From an uncultured Clostridia bacterium (GTDB lineage Bacteria; Bacillota; Clostridia; Christensenellales; Borkfalkiaceae), in NCBI GenBank assembly GCA_947630365.1, contig CANRHI010000012.1, positions 1 through 33,982 on the forward strand: a stretch of DNA of 33,982 bases, written 5' to 3'. Positions 15,073 to 22,947 of the stretch are shown here, piece by piece. Made by a program: the position numbers and the translations under genes. Every line of letters starts with the position of its first letter. Position 1 is the first letter of the stretch. The notes beneath the pieces were generated by a model that ran no database searches, had not been told where the DNA came from, and worked only from the letters and a program-made list of their open reading frames with translations.

Positions 15073-15486
15073 TCAAAAATATTTTTGTTGCGAAGGCGGT
15101 TTTTTTTGCGTTTTACGGCAGAAAAGCGCCCGAACGAGGACGCGGGCGCGCACAAGAGAAAGCGCAAGAAGGAGCGCCCCGAAACCTGCGCGGAGCGCCG
15201 CGGGCGGAAGAAATGCGGCGAGCGGGGCGGCGGCGAGGGCGCACGCCGCCGAAAAGAGCGCGGCGGGAAGGAGATTTTTCGTTTCCACCAGCCCCTCCCG
15301 CCTGTGCACGGCGAGCGCGAAAAGCGACATGGGGACGAACGCCGCAAGATTCACCCCTTGTGCGACGCGTTGCGGCACCCCGCAAGCGAGGGTGAGAAGA
15401 GGCAAAAGGAGCGTTCCGCCGCCCATTCCCATGCCGCCGAGCACCCCGCCCAAAAGCCCGCAGAGAAGGTAGACAAGAAAGCTCAC
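15073..15486 (-). CDS. TauE/SafE (TSUP) family permease, C-terminal half
   Basis: This 137-residue membrane protein has about four hydrophobic segments and the family's glycine-rich entry motif, GGVLGGMGMGGGTLLLPLL, followed by QRVAQGVNLAAFVP. TSUP transporters move sulfite, sulfoacetate or other small organosulfur anions and normally have about 250 residues in two four-helix repeats; this chain is one repeat. The start is GTG at 15486, which overlaps the TGA stop of the upstream half as GTGA, so the halves should be made in equal amounts. The frame is open further upstream, but that extension is low-complexity Arg-rich sequence antisense to no homology and overlaps the upstream gene. The substrate is unknown. 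Confidence 0.8.
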   Translation of the reverse strand: MSFLVYLLCGLLGGVLGGMGMGGGTLLLPLLTLACGVPQRVAQGVNLAAFVPMSLFALAVHRREGLVETKNLLPAALFSAACALAAAPLAAFLPPAALRAGFGALLLALSLVRARVLVRALFCRKTQKKPPSQQKYF

Positions 15487-15842
15487 GGAAAGAGCATTCT
15501 CCCGCCCGCAAGAAAGGTGAGAAGGCAAAAGGCGGCGTCGAGGACCCGCGGCGGAACAAAGGACAGCAGCCGCGCCCCGACCCTCCCTCCCGCGACGACG
15601 CCGAGCGTCACGGGGAGCAGAACAGACAGCGGCAGCAGCCCGAGCGCCGCATAGACGGCGCCGCCGAACATGCACGCGGGGAGCACGACGGCGATGGCCG
15701 TCGCGTGGGCGCGGCGAAGGGAGAGCCCCGCCCTTTCGAGGAGCGGCACCGCGAGCATTCCCCCTCCGCCGCCGAGCAGTCCGCTCGCCGCTCCCGTGAG
15801 CGCGCCCGCGAGCGCGGTGCGATAGACGCCGTATTTCTTCAT
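15483..15842 (-). CDS. TauE/SafE (TSUP) family permease, N-terminal half
   Basis: This 119-residue membrane protein has four hydrophobic segments and the matching glycine motif GAASGLLGGGGGMLAVPLL followed by RAHATAIAVVLP, typical of the first TSUP repeat. ATG at 15842 is preceded by GGAGG five bases away. Together with the overlapping downstream gene it would reconstitute a full eight-helix transporter, either as a heterodimer or, if this is a recent split, as a damaged gene. The clean GTGA junction with separate starts argues for a functional pair. The operon is divergent from the large envelope protein gene. Confidence 0.82.
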   Translation of the reverse strand: MKKYGVYRTALAGALTGAASGLLGGGGGMLAVPLLERAGLSLRRAHATAIAVVLPACMFGGAVYAALGLLPLSVLLPVTLGVVAGGRVGARLLSFVPPRVLDAAFCLLTFLAGGRMLFP

Positions 15843-15942
15843 TTTGCCTCCGTGAGGGGCTTGCGGGCGCCCCTTTTTCTTGAAAAGTATGTGAGGAAGA
15901 AAAAAAATTTCTCACTTTTTGCACGAATTCGCGCGGAATTGC

Positions 15943-15971
15943 TTGCGTCTCGCGCCATTTTATATTAAAAT
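15943..15971 (+). promoter_or_regulatory. Candidate promoter of the large envelope protein
   Basis: TTGCGT (15943-15948) and TAAAAT (15966-15971) are 17 bases apart. The predicted leader is about 57 bases. Confidence 0.5.
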
Positions 15972-15995
15972 AAAGTCGTATTGCGAAAAACACGA

Positions 15996-16018
15996 CGGTC
16001 GGCGCACAGCGCCGTCCG
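15996..16018 (+). promoter_or_regulatory. Hairpin in the 5' leader of the envelope protein gene
   Basis: CGGTCGGCGC pairs with GCGCCGTCCG around an ACA loop (nine pairs and one T-T mismatch), just upstream of the AAAGGA ribosome binding site. With no U-tract it may protect the mRNA or tune translation; it could also be chance in GC-rich DNA. Confidence 0.4.
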
Positions 16019-16034
16019 CGAAAAGGATGTTGTT

Positions 16035-19000
16035 ATGTCGAAGAAATCTTTCTTTTTCACCCGTAAGCGCTCCATCGCCGCGCTTTCGATCGCCCTCTCG
16101 GCGACGCTCTCGCTGGGTCTGCTTTCCGCCTGCGGCGGGGAAGAGACGCCGACGGAGGACGAGGAGCCTACCGTAAGCACCGCGACGGATACCCAGCTCC
16201 TCAAGAACGGGAATTTTGAATTTTACGATGAGCGCGACACCAAGCTCGAGGACAAGCGTACTTTCATCTCTACGCCGACGAGCTGGTCGTTCTCCTCGGG
16301 CTCGCCTTCCTCGAACGCGCGCTCGGGCCTCATCGAGACGGAGAGCGAGGAATGGAAGCAGATCACTTCCCCCGGCTCGAAAAACCTCTCCACCTTCGAC
16401 CGCACGCAGAGCGGCGGCGAGACAAAGCAAGTGACGACGTTTGCCTCGATCGACGACGCCGTCGCCCACTGGGAGGACGACGACGTTACGGTGTACGACC
16501 GCCTCTACTTCCTCGATACGTTCAAGTCGGAAGTCGATAAGCTCGAGGACGGGTCGGAAGCAAAGACGCTCTTCGACAAATACAACTACACCATCGACTT
16601 CGAGGACGTGGACGACCTCTCCAAGCAATTCGGCAAGAAGGGGCTCGACCTGCACGAAGGCCACGCGGAGGATGAGACGGCGGTGCTCATGATCCACAAC
16701 ATGCGCACCTCGGACGGCGTCATGGGGACGGCGCAGTACTACACCTCCTCCACGACCATTACGCTCGAAGCGGGCTCGGCGGCGGAAGTTTCCGTTTGGG
16801 TGCGCACGGACAGGCTCTTCCACTACTATTCGGAGAAAAATCCCGACGACAAGAAAGAGCTCGAAAAGCGCGGCGGCGCATACATCGGCATCATCAACTC
16901 GCTCGGCGGCAACACGCAGGACGAGATGCAGATCAAGAACATCAACACCAAGGGCAAGTGGCAGCAATACACGGTGTACATCCGTGCCAACACCTATGCG
17001 ACGACGACCTTCCGCATCAAGCTCGGGCTCGGGCAGGGCACCTCGTCGGACAACCGCTACGAGGCAGTGGACGGCTACGCCTTCTTCGACGACGTGACGG
17101 TGAAGAAGATCTCGAGCGACGCGTATGACAAGGGCGTCGAGAACCTCGATACTTCCGTGAAGTGCGACCTCAACTCGGTCGGCGACCAAAAGATTTTCGA
17201 CCAAGATGTCGTCAAAAAAGAGGACGGCAGCTACAAGAGCACCTACGCGCTCGACATGCTCGCCGAGCACGAGATGGAATCTCTCACCACGCCGCCCACC
17301 TTCGGTCTCACCGAGGAAGTCTCGGGCAGCATCACCTACAAGTCGGTCATCAAAGATAACAGCGCAAAAGGCAATAGCACAGGTAACCCCGTCCCCGACG
17401 AGGACAAGGACGAGACCCCTGCTGCGGAGGACGCGCAGAACGTGGTGGGCGTGAAGACGTTCGACGAGCTCACGGCGCTTGCGGGCACCAACAAGTTCTT
17501 CTCAAACATCTATGAGAACGACTTCGAGAACAAATTCCCCTTCGGCGGGAGCGCCCAAAACAGCGTAAACGTCATTCTTCTTCTCTCAACGAACGGCGCG
17601 GCATACACCGCCAAGCTCGAAAACGACACTGCGTTCACGCTCAACAAGGACCAGTACCTGCTCATCTCCTTCTTTGTCAAGACGAGCGCGATGCGTTCGG
17701 GCATCTCGGGCGCGGGCGTGACGCTTGTCGACGGCGAGAACGAGACCGTCATCTCCCCCTTCGACACGACGACGGTCGACCCCGTCACCATCGACGACTC
17801 CAACGAAGAGCTCACCGATATCTATAAGGGTTGGGTGCAGTGCTTCTTCTTCGTGAGCAACACGACGGACGGCGAAAAGACCTTCTCCCTCAAATTCACC
17901 TACGGTCCCACCTCCGTGGCGGGCACCAAGGCGACGGATTATTGCGACGGCTACGCGGCATTTGCCGACCTTCGCTGTGCCACCCTCACCAAGGCGCAAT
18001 ACGGCTACGCTTCCACGGGCAACTATGCCAAGAAAGTGGAGCTCACCGAGTACACCAAGGATACCTCCAAGTTTGCAGACGCCGAGGCCTCCTCGGATAT
18101 CGAGAACGGGCTTGCGACCCCTGCCGCCTTCCGCGGCGTCGTTGCGGGCAGCAAGCAGCTCGGCGGCGAAGAGGCGAAAGAGACGCCCGAGGGCATCTAC
18201 AGCGGGCTTCTCAATGCCGAACATAAGGGAAATTACTACGGTCTCTCTACGGCCGAAGCGGGCAACGAATGGAAGAGCGCGCTCGACACCATCGCGGGGA
18301 CGACGACAACTGCCGAAGAATGGTGGGGAAATCTCTTCGGAGATAAGAACAACTCCGCCTATCCCAACCGCCAGCCGTTCGTCCTTCTCAACGCAAGCGG
18401 CGCAAACCAGCCCTCCTACGGCATCGTTTCGAGCACGCTCAAGACGACCATCTCCTCGGGCTCCGCGCAGCGCATCACCGTCCGCGTGAAGGTAAAGGCG
18501 GGCATGAGCGCGTTCATCTACCTTCTCGATACCTCCGATCTTTCCAAGGGCTTCAACAACCTGCTCACGCCCACTCTTCCGCAGTACACCTATTGGTACG
18601 ATGCGGACGGCAACGTCGTGAAGAGCGACCCGACCGAGAAGGGCTTCAAGAAAAAGACGGATACCCTCTTCTATCTCGAGACCAACGGCCTCTACACCCG
18701 TGCCGACAAGGCGGACAGCAACTACTACGCCAACCTCAAAAATTACGATAAAGACGAGGAGAACAACCTCGTGACGAGCGACGGGCAGATCGCCTTCTAC
18801 GGGCAGGAAGAGAACGGCAAGGTGGTCTACTACGCTTACCGCACCTTCGCAAACGGCGCATACTCCTACTCGCAGCGCGTGTACGACTTCACCGAGGCAC
18901 AAGGGGTCGAGGCAGAGAAGTACCTCCGCTACAACGAGGCGAATACCGATCTGTCGGCATACAAGGCCGTCATCGAAGTGAAGGGCACCGAACAGACGGA

Positions 19001-19745
19001 GGAGAGCTGGACGACCGTTTCCTTCTACGTCCGTGCGGGGAGCGAAGCCAAGACGTACCGCCTCGAGCTTTGGGCGGGCGCGCGCGACAACGCGACGGAC
19101 GGCTTCATCAGCGGCGGCTATGTGTTCTTCGACGCATACAGCTCCGCCTCCTCGAGCAACTTCGACACTTTGCGCGACAACGCCGTGGATACCCTCCTCG
19201 ACACGGAGGCGAACCGCCTCGAGGGCGACGCGGAGAAGGTGAATAAGAGCCTTGGGCTGTACTACACCTTCACCTTCTACGACGCGAAGAGCTTCCTCCG
19301 CCACGACAGGACGCTCGACGAAGTCGACCTCGGTAGCAAGTGGGGCAGCTACGACCAAACGACCAAGGATGAGCAGCTCATGTGGCTCAAGTATGTGGAC
19401 GACGGCGAAACTTCGGGCACGCCCGAGATCGCTATGTTCCTCGACTACTCGGCGGCGGAAGTGAGCGTCACGCCCGATGCGCTCGATACCGATACGGATA
19501 CCGACACTTCGACGGACGACGAGGAAGAGCCCTCCGACACCAACATTTGGCTGGTGCTCTCCTCCTCGCTCCTCGCGTTCGTGACGCTGTTCGCCATCGG
19601 CGCCGTTGCCTTCCGCGCCATCCGCAAGCGCAGCAAGAAGAACGGCCCCAAGCCTCCGAAGTCGAAGAAGAGCCGCCCGGCAGCTCCCGCACCCGCTCCC
19701 GAAAAGCCGCAGGAGAAGAAGGGCATCGATCCCTACGACGAGTAA
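16035..19745 (+). CDS. Large surface protein: lipobox, three carbohydrate-binding-like modules, C-terminal membrane anchor
   Basis: I do not recognise a named family. The 1236 residues begin with a signal peptide (FFFTRKRSIAALSIAL) and a lipobox LSAC with cysteine 33. The mature part opens LLKNGNFEFYD, the usual first strand of CBM4/9-type or galactose-binding jelly rolls. Three beta-sandwich-like blocks are visible: about 220-360 (AAEVSVWVRTD to GYAFFDDVTVKKI), 520-655 (YLLISFFVKTSA to YAAFADLRCATL) and 790-1040 (AQRITVRVKVKAG to GGYVFFDAYSS, with a tyrosine- and aspartate-rich insertion of about 150 residues). The end has a DTDTDT acidic linker, one membrane helix (about 1170-1196) and a 40-residue Lys/Pro cytoplasmic tail. 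It is very rich in Asp, Thr and Ser. ATG at 16035 follows AAAGGA. A glycan- or wall-binding role is inference. Confidence 0.8.
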   Translation: MSKKSFFFTRKRSIAALSIALSATLSLGLLSACGGEETPTEDEEPTVSTATDTQLLKNGNFEFYDERDTKLEDKRTFISTPTSWSFSSGSPSSNARSGLIETESEEWKQITSPGSKNLSTFDRTQSGGETKQVTTFASIDDAVAHWEDDDVTVYDRLYFLDTFKSEVDKLEDGSEAKTLFDKYNYTIDFEDVDDLSKQFGKKGLDLHEGHAEDETAVLMIHNMRTSDGVMGTAQYYTSSTTITLEAGSAAEVSVWVRTDRLFHYYSEKNPDDKKELEKRGGAYIGIINSLGGNTQDEMQIKNINTKGKWQQYTVYIRANTYATTTFRIKLGLGQGTSSDNRYEAVDGYAFFDDVTVKKISSDAYDKGVENLDTSVKCDLNSVGDQKIFDQDVVKKEDGSYKSTYALDMLAEHEMESLTTPPTFGLTEEVSGSITYKSVIKDNSAKGNSTGNPVPDEDKDETPAAEDAQNVVGVKTFDELTALAGTNKFFSNIYENDFENKFPFGGSAQNSVNVILLLSTNGAAYTAKLENDTAFTLNKDQYLLISFFVKTSAMRSGISGAGVTLVDGENETVISPFDTTTVDPVTIDDSNEELTDIYKGWVQCFFFVSNTTDGEKTFSLKFTYGPTSVAGTKATDYCDGYAAFADLRCATLTKAQYGYASTGNYAKKVELTEYTKDTSKFADAEASSDIENGLATPAAFRGVVAGSKQLGGEEAKETPEGIYSGLLNAEHKGNYYGLSTAEAGNEWKSALDTIAGTTTTAEEWWGNLFGDKNNSAYPNRQPFVLLNASGANQPSYGIVSSTLKTTISSGSAQRITVRVKVKAGMSAFIYLLDTSDLSKGFNNLLTPTLPQYTYWYDADGNVVKSDPTEKGFKKKTDTLFYLETNGLYTRADKADSNYYANLKNYDKDEENNLVTSDGQIAFYGQEENGKVVYYAYRTFANGAYSYSQRVYDFTEAQGVEAEKYLRYNEANTDLSAYKAVIEVKGTEQTEESWTTVSFYVRAGSEAKTYRLELWAGARDNATDGFISGGYVFFDAYSSASSSNFDTLRDNAVDTLLDTEANRLEGDAEKVNKSLGLYYTFTFYDAKSFLRHDRTLDEVDLGSKWGSYDQTTKDEQLMWLKYVDDGETSGTPEIAMFLDYSAAEVSVTPDALDTDTDTDTSTDDEEEPSDTNIWLVLSSSLLAFVTLFAIGAVAFRAIRKRSKKNGPKPPKSKKSRPAAPAPAPEKPQEKKGIDPYDE

Positions 19746-19766
19746 CAGGAATATATATTGTAGGAA

Positions 19767-19798
19767 AAGGGTCCGCGCCTTGCGGACCCTTTCTTTTG
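19767..19798 (+). terminator. Rho-independent terminator of the envelope protein gene
   Basis: GGGTCCGC (19769-19776) pairs with GCGGACCC (19782-19789) around GCCTT, followed by TTTCTTTTG. Confidence 0.9.
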
Positions 19799-19799
19799 T

Positions 19800-20116
19800 T
19801 TTCCGTGCCCCTCAAGTATAAGGGGGCGAGCGTCCCTTGCCCACCCCTTGAGGGGTGGGTGGCACGAGCCGCGGCGAGTGACGGAAGGGGTGTTGCCTGT
19901 TTTGAGATGACACCCCCTCAGGCGCGCAAGACAGCGCGCCAGCTCCCCCTCAAGGGGCAGCCAAGGGGTTTATGCTCCCTTCCCATTAAGAGAGCAGTGG
20001 GTTGGGGAAGGGGAATCCCCCTCCTTTGTAAGGAGTGGACAACAACAGCAAAATCCCCCTCCTTTGTAAGGAGGGGGACGCAGGGGGAGGTTGCGCTTCT
20101 ATACACAAAAACGCCT
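19800..20116. repeat. Dispersed repeat blocks between the envelope gene and the MATE gene
   Basis: The gap holds a CCCACCCCTTGAGGGGTGGG palindrome with flanking CACGAGCC..GAGTGACGGAAGGGGTG sequence that recurs inverted at about 25620-25695. It also holds a CTCCCCCTCAAGGGGCAGCC block and two CCTCCTTTGTAAGGAG units (20015-20036 and 20053-20078). No gene is visible and no U-tract terminator follows the MATE stop. Confidence 0.7.
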
Positions 20117-21496
20117 CTATTCCTTCCCCTTGCGCATTCTCACGAGGAAGGTGATGGCGAAAGCGACGAAGAGCATCACGTTGTGGGCGATCATGCAGCC
20201 CCACGCGCTCACGAGCCCGTGCCCCAAGGCGACGCACACCGCCGTTCCCGCAATGCGCACGCCCCACATGCCGACGACGTTATACACAAACGGGAGGCGG
20301 GTCTTGCCCATTCCCTGCATGATGCCCTCGAGCACGATGGCGATGCCGTAGAATGGCTCGGAGAGGGCGACCATGCGCAGCACCGTTGCGCCGAGGGAGA
20401 TGACCTCTCCATCCTTCGAAAAGAGGGAAACGAGCTGCGGCGCAAAGGCAAAGAGCAGCCCGCCCGAGAGCACCATGAGCGCCGTCTCGAAGCACACCGA
20501 GACGAAGGAGAGCCGCTTGAGCGTCTCCCTATCCCCCGCGCCGTAGGCGTTCCCCGCGAGCGTCGCCGCCGCCGTCTGCATACCCCAGCCGGGGATATAG
20601 AAGGCGGACTCGACGGTGTTCGCGACGGTATGCGCCGCCGTGGAGAGCTTGCCGAGCGAATTGATCATGGAGGCGAAGGCGACGTACCCGAACGACGTCG
20701 CAAACCGCTGCACCATGTTGGGAAGGGCGACCCTCATACAAGGGAAGAGCACCTCCTTCTTGGGGCAAATGCTCTGCCCGCGAAAGGAGACCTTCTTATG
20801 GAAGAGGAGCACGAAAAAGACGATGACGCCGCCGACCATATACGAAATGGCGCTCGCCGCCGCCGCGCCCTCGACGCCCCAGCCCGCCCCGCACATGAGC
20901 ACTTCGTTTCCAAACAACGAGACCGTGCGGGTGGGATAGATGAGGAAGTAGTTGAGAACGATATTCACGAAATTCAGCGCCGCGCCCGCGAGCATGGGCG
21001 TCTTGGTGTCCCCCGCCGCCCGCAGCACAGTGCCGAAGAGGATGCTCGCCGTGCGAAAGAGCATCGTCGTGTACAAGATAAAGAAATAGCGGGAGCTCGC
21101 CCGCCGAAGGGGCTCTTCCACCTGCATGAGCACGGGCACGACGCCGCTCAACGAGAGCGCAAGCGCGGTGAACAGCACGCCGACGACGATGGTGACAAAG
21201 ACGCACTGCCCCGACGCCGCGCGCGCCTTTCCCTCCTCCCCGCGCCCGATGGCCTGCGATATGTAGGCGAGAAACCCCACGCCGATGGCGGAGATGGTGT
21301 TCCCGAACAGCCAGTTGACCGTGGTCGTCGCTCCGACCGCCGCCGTGGCGTCCGTGCCGACCGCGCCCACCATGGCGGTATCGACATACTGCACCGCCGT
21401 CTGCATGAGCTGCTCGAGCATGGTCGGCCATGCGAGGGCGAGAAGCGCCAAAAACACGCCCCGCGTTTTGATTTTCTCGCGCCCTTCCTCGGACAT
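20117..21496 (-). CDS. MATE family efflux transporter
   Basis: MATE proteins export cationic drugs and metabolites in exchange for Na+ or H+. The 459-residue product shows about 12 hydrophobic segments in two six-helix halves. It has the family N-terminus LALAWPTMLEQLMQTAVQYVD followed by TAMVGAVGTDATAAVGAT, and the matching second half with PNMVQRFATSFGYVAFASM and YGAGDRE. ATG at 21496 follows AAAGGGGGG; the frame extends upstream only through the preceding gene. It starts 11 bases after the methyltransferase stop and is last in the serS operon. The substrate is not predictable. Confidence 0.92.
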   Translation of the reverse strand: MSEEGREKIKTRGVFLALLALAWPTMLEQLMQTAVQYVDTAMVGAVGTDATAAVGATTTVNWLFGNTISAIGVGFLAYISQAIGRGEEGKARAASGQCVFVTIVVGVLFTALALSLSGVVPVLMQVEEPLRRASSRYFFILYTTMLFRTASILFGTVLRAAGDTKTPMLAGAALNFVNIVLNYFLIYPTRTVSLFGNEVLMCGAGWGVEGAAAASAISYMVGGVIVFFVLLFHKKVSFRGQSICPKKEVLFPCMRVALPNMVQRFATSFGYVAFASMINSLGKLSTAAHTVANTVESAFYIPGWGMQTAAATLAGNAYGAGDRETLKRLSFVSVCFETALMVLSGGLLFAFAPQLVSLFSKDGEVISLGATVLRMVALSEPFYGIAIVLEGIMQGMGKTRLPFVYNVVGMWGVRIAGTAVCVALGHGLVSAWGCMIAHNVMLFVAFAITFLVRMRKGKE

Positions 21497-21507
21497 GGTG
21501 CCCCCCT

Positions 21508-22947
21508 TTACGCTCTCAGCCCCTTGGGCAGATGATTTTTTACGACATGCCCCACGCATTTCCCGAGCCCCATGGGGAAGTCCTCCACGCACACCGTGCA
21601 CCAGCCGTCGGGAAGATCTGCCTCCATGGTCTCGCCGCGGAGGTAGTTTTTCGCCTCCTCGCGGGTGAGGGAGAGCTTGCGCCGCGCAGAATGGCCCGCC
21701 GCCATGGCGAGCGCGTGCGCGGGCTTGAAGAGCTTCCCGTCCCATGACCCGAGCTCCACCCCGAGGCGCAGGATGCTCACGCCCGAAAAATCGGGCATGC
21801 CGCGGGGCACGAGGAACATCCGCCCGTCCGCAAGGGTGTGGATGGCGCCGGGGAAAGGCGTCTCCGCGAAGTCCTCCTCGAAGGCGCGGAATGCCCGCTC
21901 GGCCTGTGCGTTTCTATGCACGGGGAAGGGCTTGACGGGGGGAAGAGGGCGGACCCCCTCCCCTACCCCCGACGCAGGGGGAGGGCAAGAAGCTATGGGC
22001 TGTCCCTTCCCCGACGCAGGGGGAGGGCAAGATTCGCCCCTCATGCCTCCCCCCTTATACCTGAGGGGGGAGGGTAGGGTGGGGGGTGCCCCTTCTGTTG
22101 CAAGGGAAGAGGCGCTTCGGTTTTCGAGCACGGCGCAAAAGTGCCCCTCGCCGCGAAAGGTGTGCGGGTAGAGCTTCTCCTCCCGCAGGAGCGCAAAATC
22201 CCCGTGCCGCGCAAGGAAGTTCTCTATCTGCCCCTCGTCCTCTTCCTCCGCAAAGGTGCAGGTGGAGTAGACGATATGCCCGCCCGGCGCGAGCAGCCGC
22301 ACCGCCTCCTCGAGGATGCCCTCCTGCCGCAGGGCGCACCCGCGCACGTTTTCCTCGCTCCATTCGCGAAGGGCGGCGGGCTCCTTTTTGAACATTCCCT
22401 CCCCCGAACAGGGCGCGTCGACCACGACGAGATCGAACACTGCGGGCAGCAGCCGCGAGAGCCGTTCGGGCGGGGCGCTCACCACGGCGCAATTGCAAAT
22501 GCCCATGCGCTCGACGTTTTGCGACAGAATTTTGGCGCGGGAATACACGATCTCGTTGGAGACGAGAATGCCCTCCCCCGCCATGCGCGCGGCGAGGTGG
22601 GTCGTCTTTCCCCCGGGCGCGGCGCACAGATCGAGCACGCGCCTCTTGGGAAGGGGAGCCGCCCGCCCCACCGTCATCGCCGAGGGCTCCTGCACATAGT
22701 AGAGCCCCGCCGCGTGGTAGGGGTCGGCGCCGAATTTTTCCTCCCCCACATAAAAGCCCGCGCGCTCGCCCTCCACGTTTCCGTTTAAGGGGAAGGGCGC
22801 CCTCTTTTCGAATTCCTCGGGGGAAATTTTGAGGGTGTTCACGCGGACGGCCTTTTCGGGCGGGGTGTCGTAAGAAGCCAAAAAGGCGGGGAAATCGCTT
22901 CCCAGCCTCTCCTTTTCTCTCGATAAAAATGCTTCCGGGGGCCTCAT
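21508..22947 (-). CDS. NOL1/NOP2/Sun family rRNA m5C methyltransferase (RsmF-like) with in-frame repeat insertion
   Basis: This enzyme should methylate a cytosine of 16S rRNA using S-adenosylmethionine. The 479 residues contain the N-terminal RNA-binding part (VRVNTLK, about 34-40), SAM-binding VLDLCAAPGGKT (104-115), motif IV VVDAPCSGEG (175-184) with the releasing cysteine 180, and motif VI IVYSTCT (225-231) with the catalytic cysteine 230. The C-terminal part (about 336-479) matches the RsmF-type PUA-like domains (MFLVPRGMPDF, GLGKCVGHVVKNHLPKG). Between them residues about 284-335 are Pro/Gly-rich and encoded by the same GC-rich repeats that fill intergenic gaps. ATG at 22947 overlaps the exonuclease stop as ATGA. 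Methyltransferase identity is firm; the exact target base is inference. Confidence 0.9.
   Translation of the reverse strand: MRPPEAFLSREKERLGSDFPAFLASYDTPPEKAVRVNTLKISPEEFEKRAPFPLNGNVEGERAGFYVGEEKFGADPYHAAGLYYVQEPSAMTVGRAAPLPKRRVLDLCAAPGGKTTHLAARMAGEGILVSNEIVYSRAKILSQNVERMGICNCAVVSAPPERLSRLLPAVFDLVVVDAPCSGEGMFKKEPAALREWSEENVRGCALRQEGILEEAVRLLAPGGHIVYSTCTFAEEEDEGQIENFLARHGDFALLREEKLYPHTFRGEGHFCAVLENRSASSLATEGAPPTLPSPLRYKGGGMRGESCPPPASGKGQPIASCPPPASGVGEGVRPLPPVKPFPVHRNAQAERAFRAFEEDFAETPFPGAIHTLADGRMFLVPRGMPDFSGVSILRLGVELGSWDGKLFKPAHALAMAAGHSARRKLSLTREEAKNYLRGETMEADLPDGWCTVCVEDFPMGLGKCVGHVVKNHLPKGLRA
21943..22098. repeat. Dispersed repeat cluster inside the methyltransferase gene
   Basis: Two identical 24-base stretches (21967-21990 and 22009-22032, containing CCCGACGCAGGGGGAGGGC) lie 42 bases apart, giving a 14-residue repeat with SCPPPASG at each copy. 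A CCCCCTTATACCTGAGGGGG palindrome follows at about 22050-22070. The same GACGCAGGGGGAGGG block occurs in intergenic DNA at about 1950, 10520, 20080 and 26140. The total is close to 156 bases, a multiple of three, and the frame stays open throughout. Confidence 0.88.

Noticed and set aside
15487-15993. Upstream extension of the second TSUP half-gene frame
   Set aside because: The extension is Arg-rich, overlaps the first half-gene in another frame, and lacks a start signal; GTG at 15486 with a GTGA overlap fits better.
19382-21535. A 717-codon plus-strand frame from the envelope gene into the MATE gene
   Set aside because: It crosses the envelope gene's stop, a terminator and repeat DNA, and is antisense to a clear MATE transporter.
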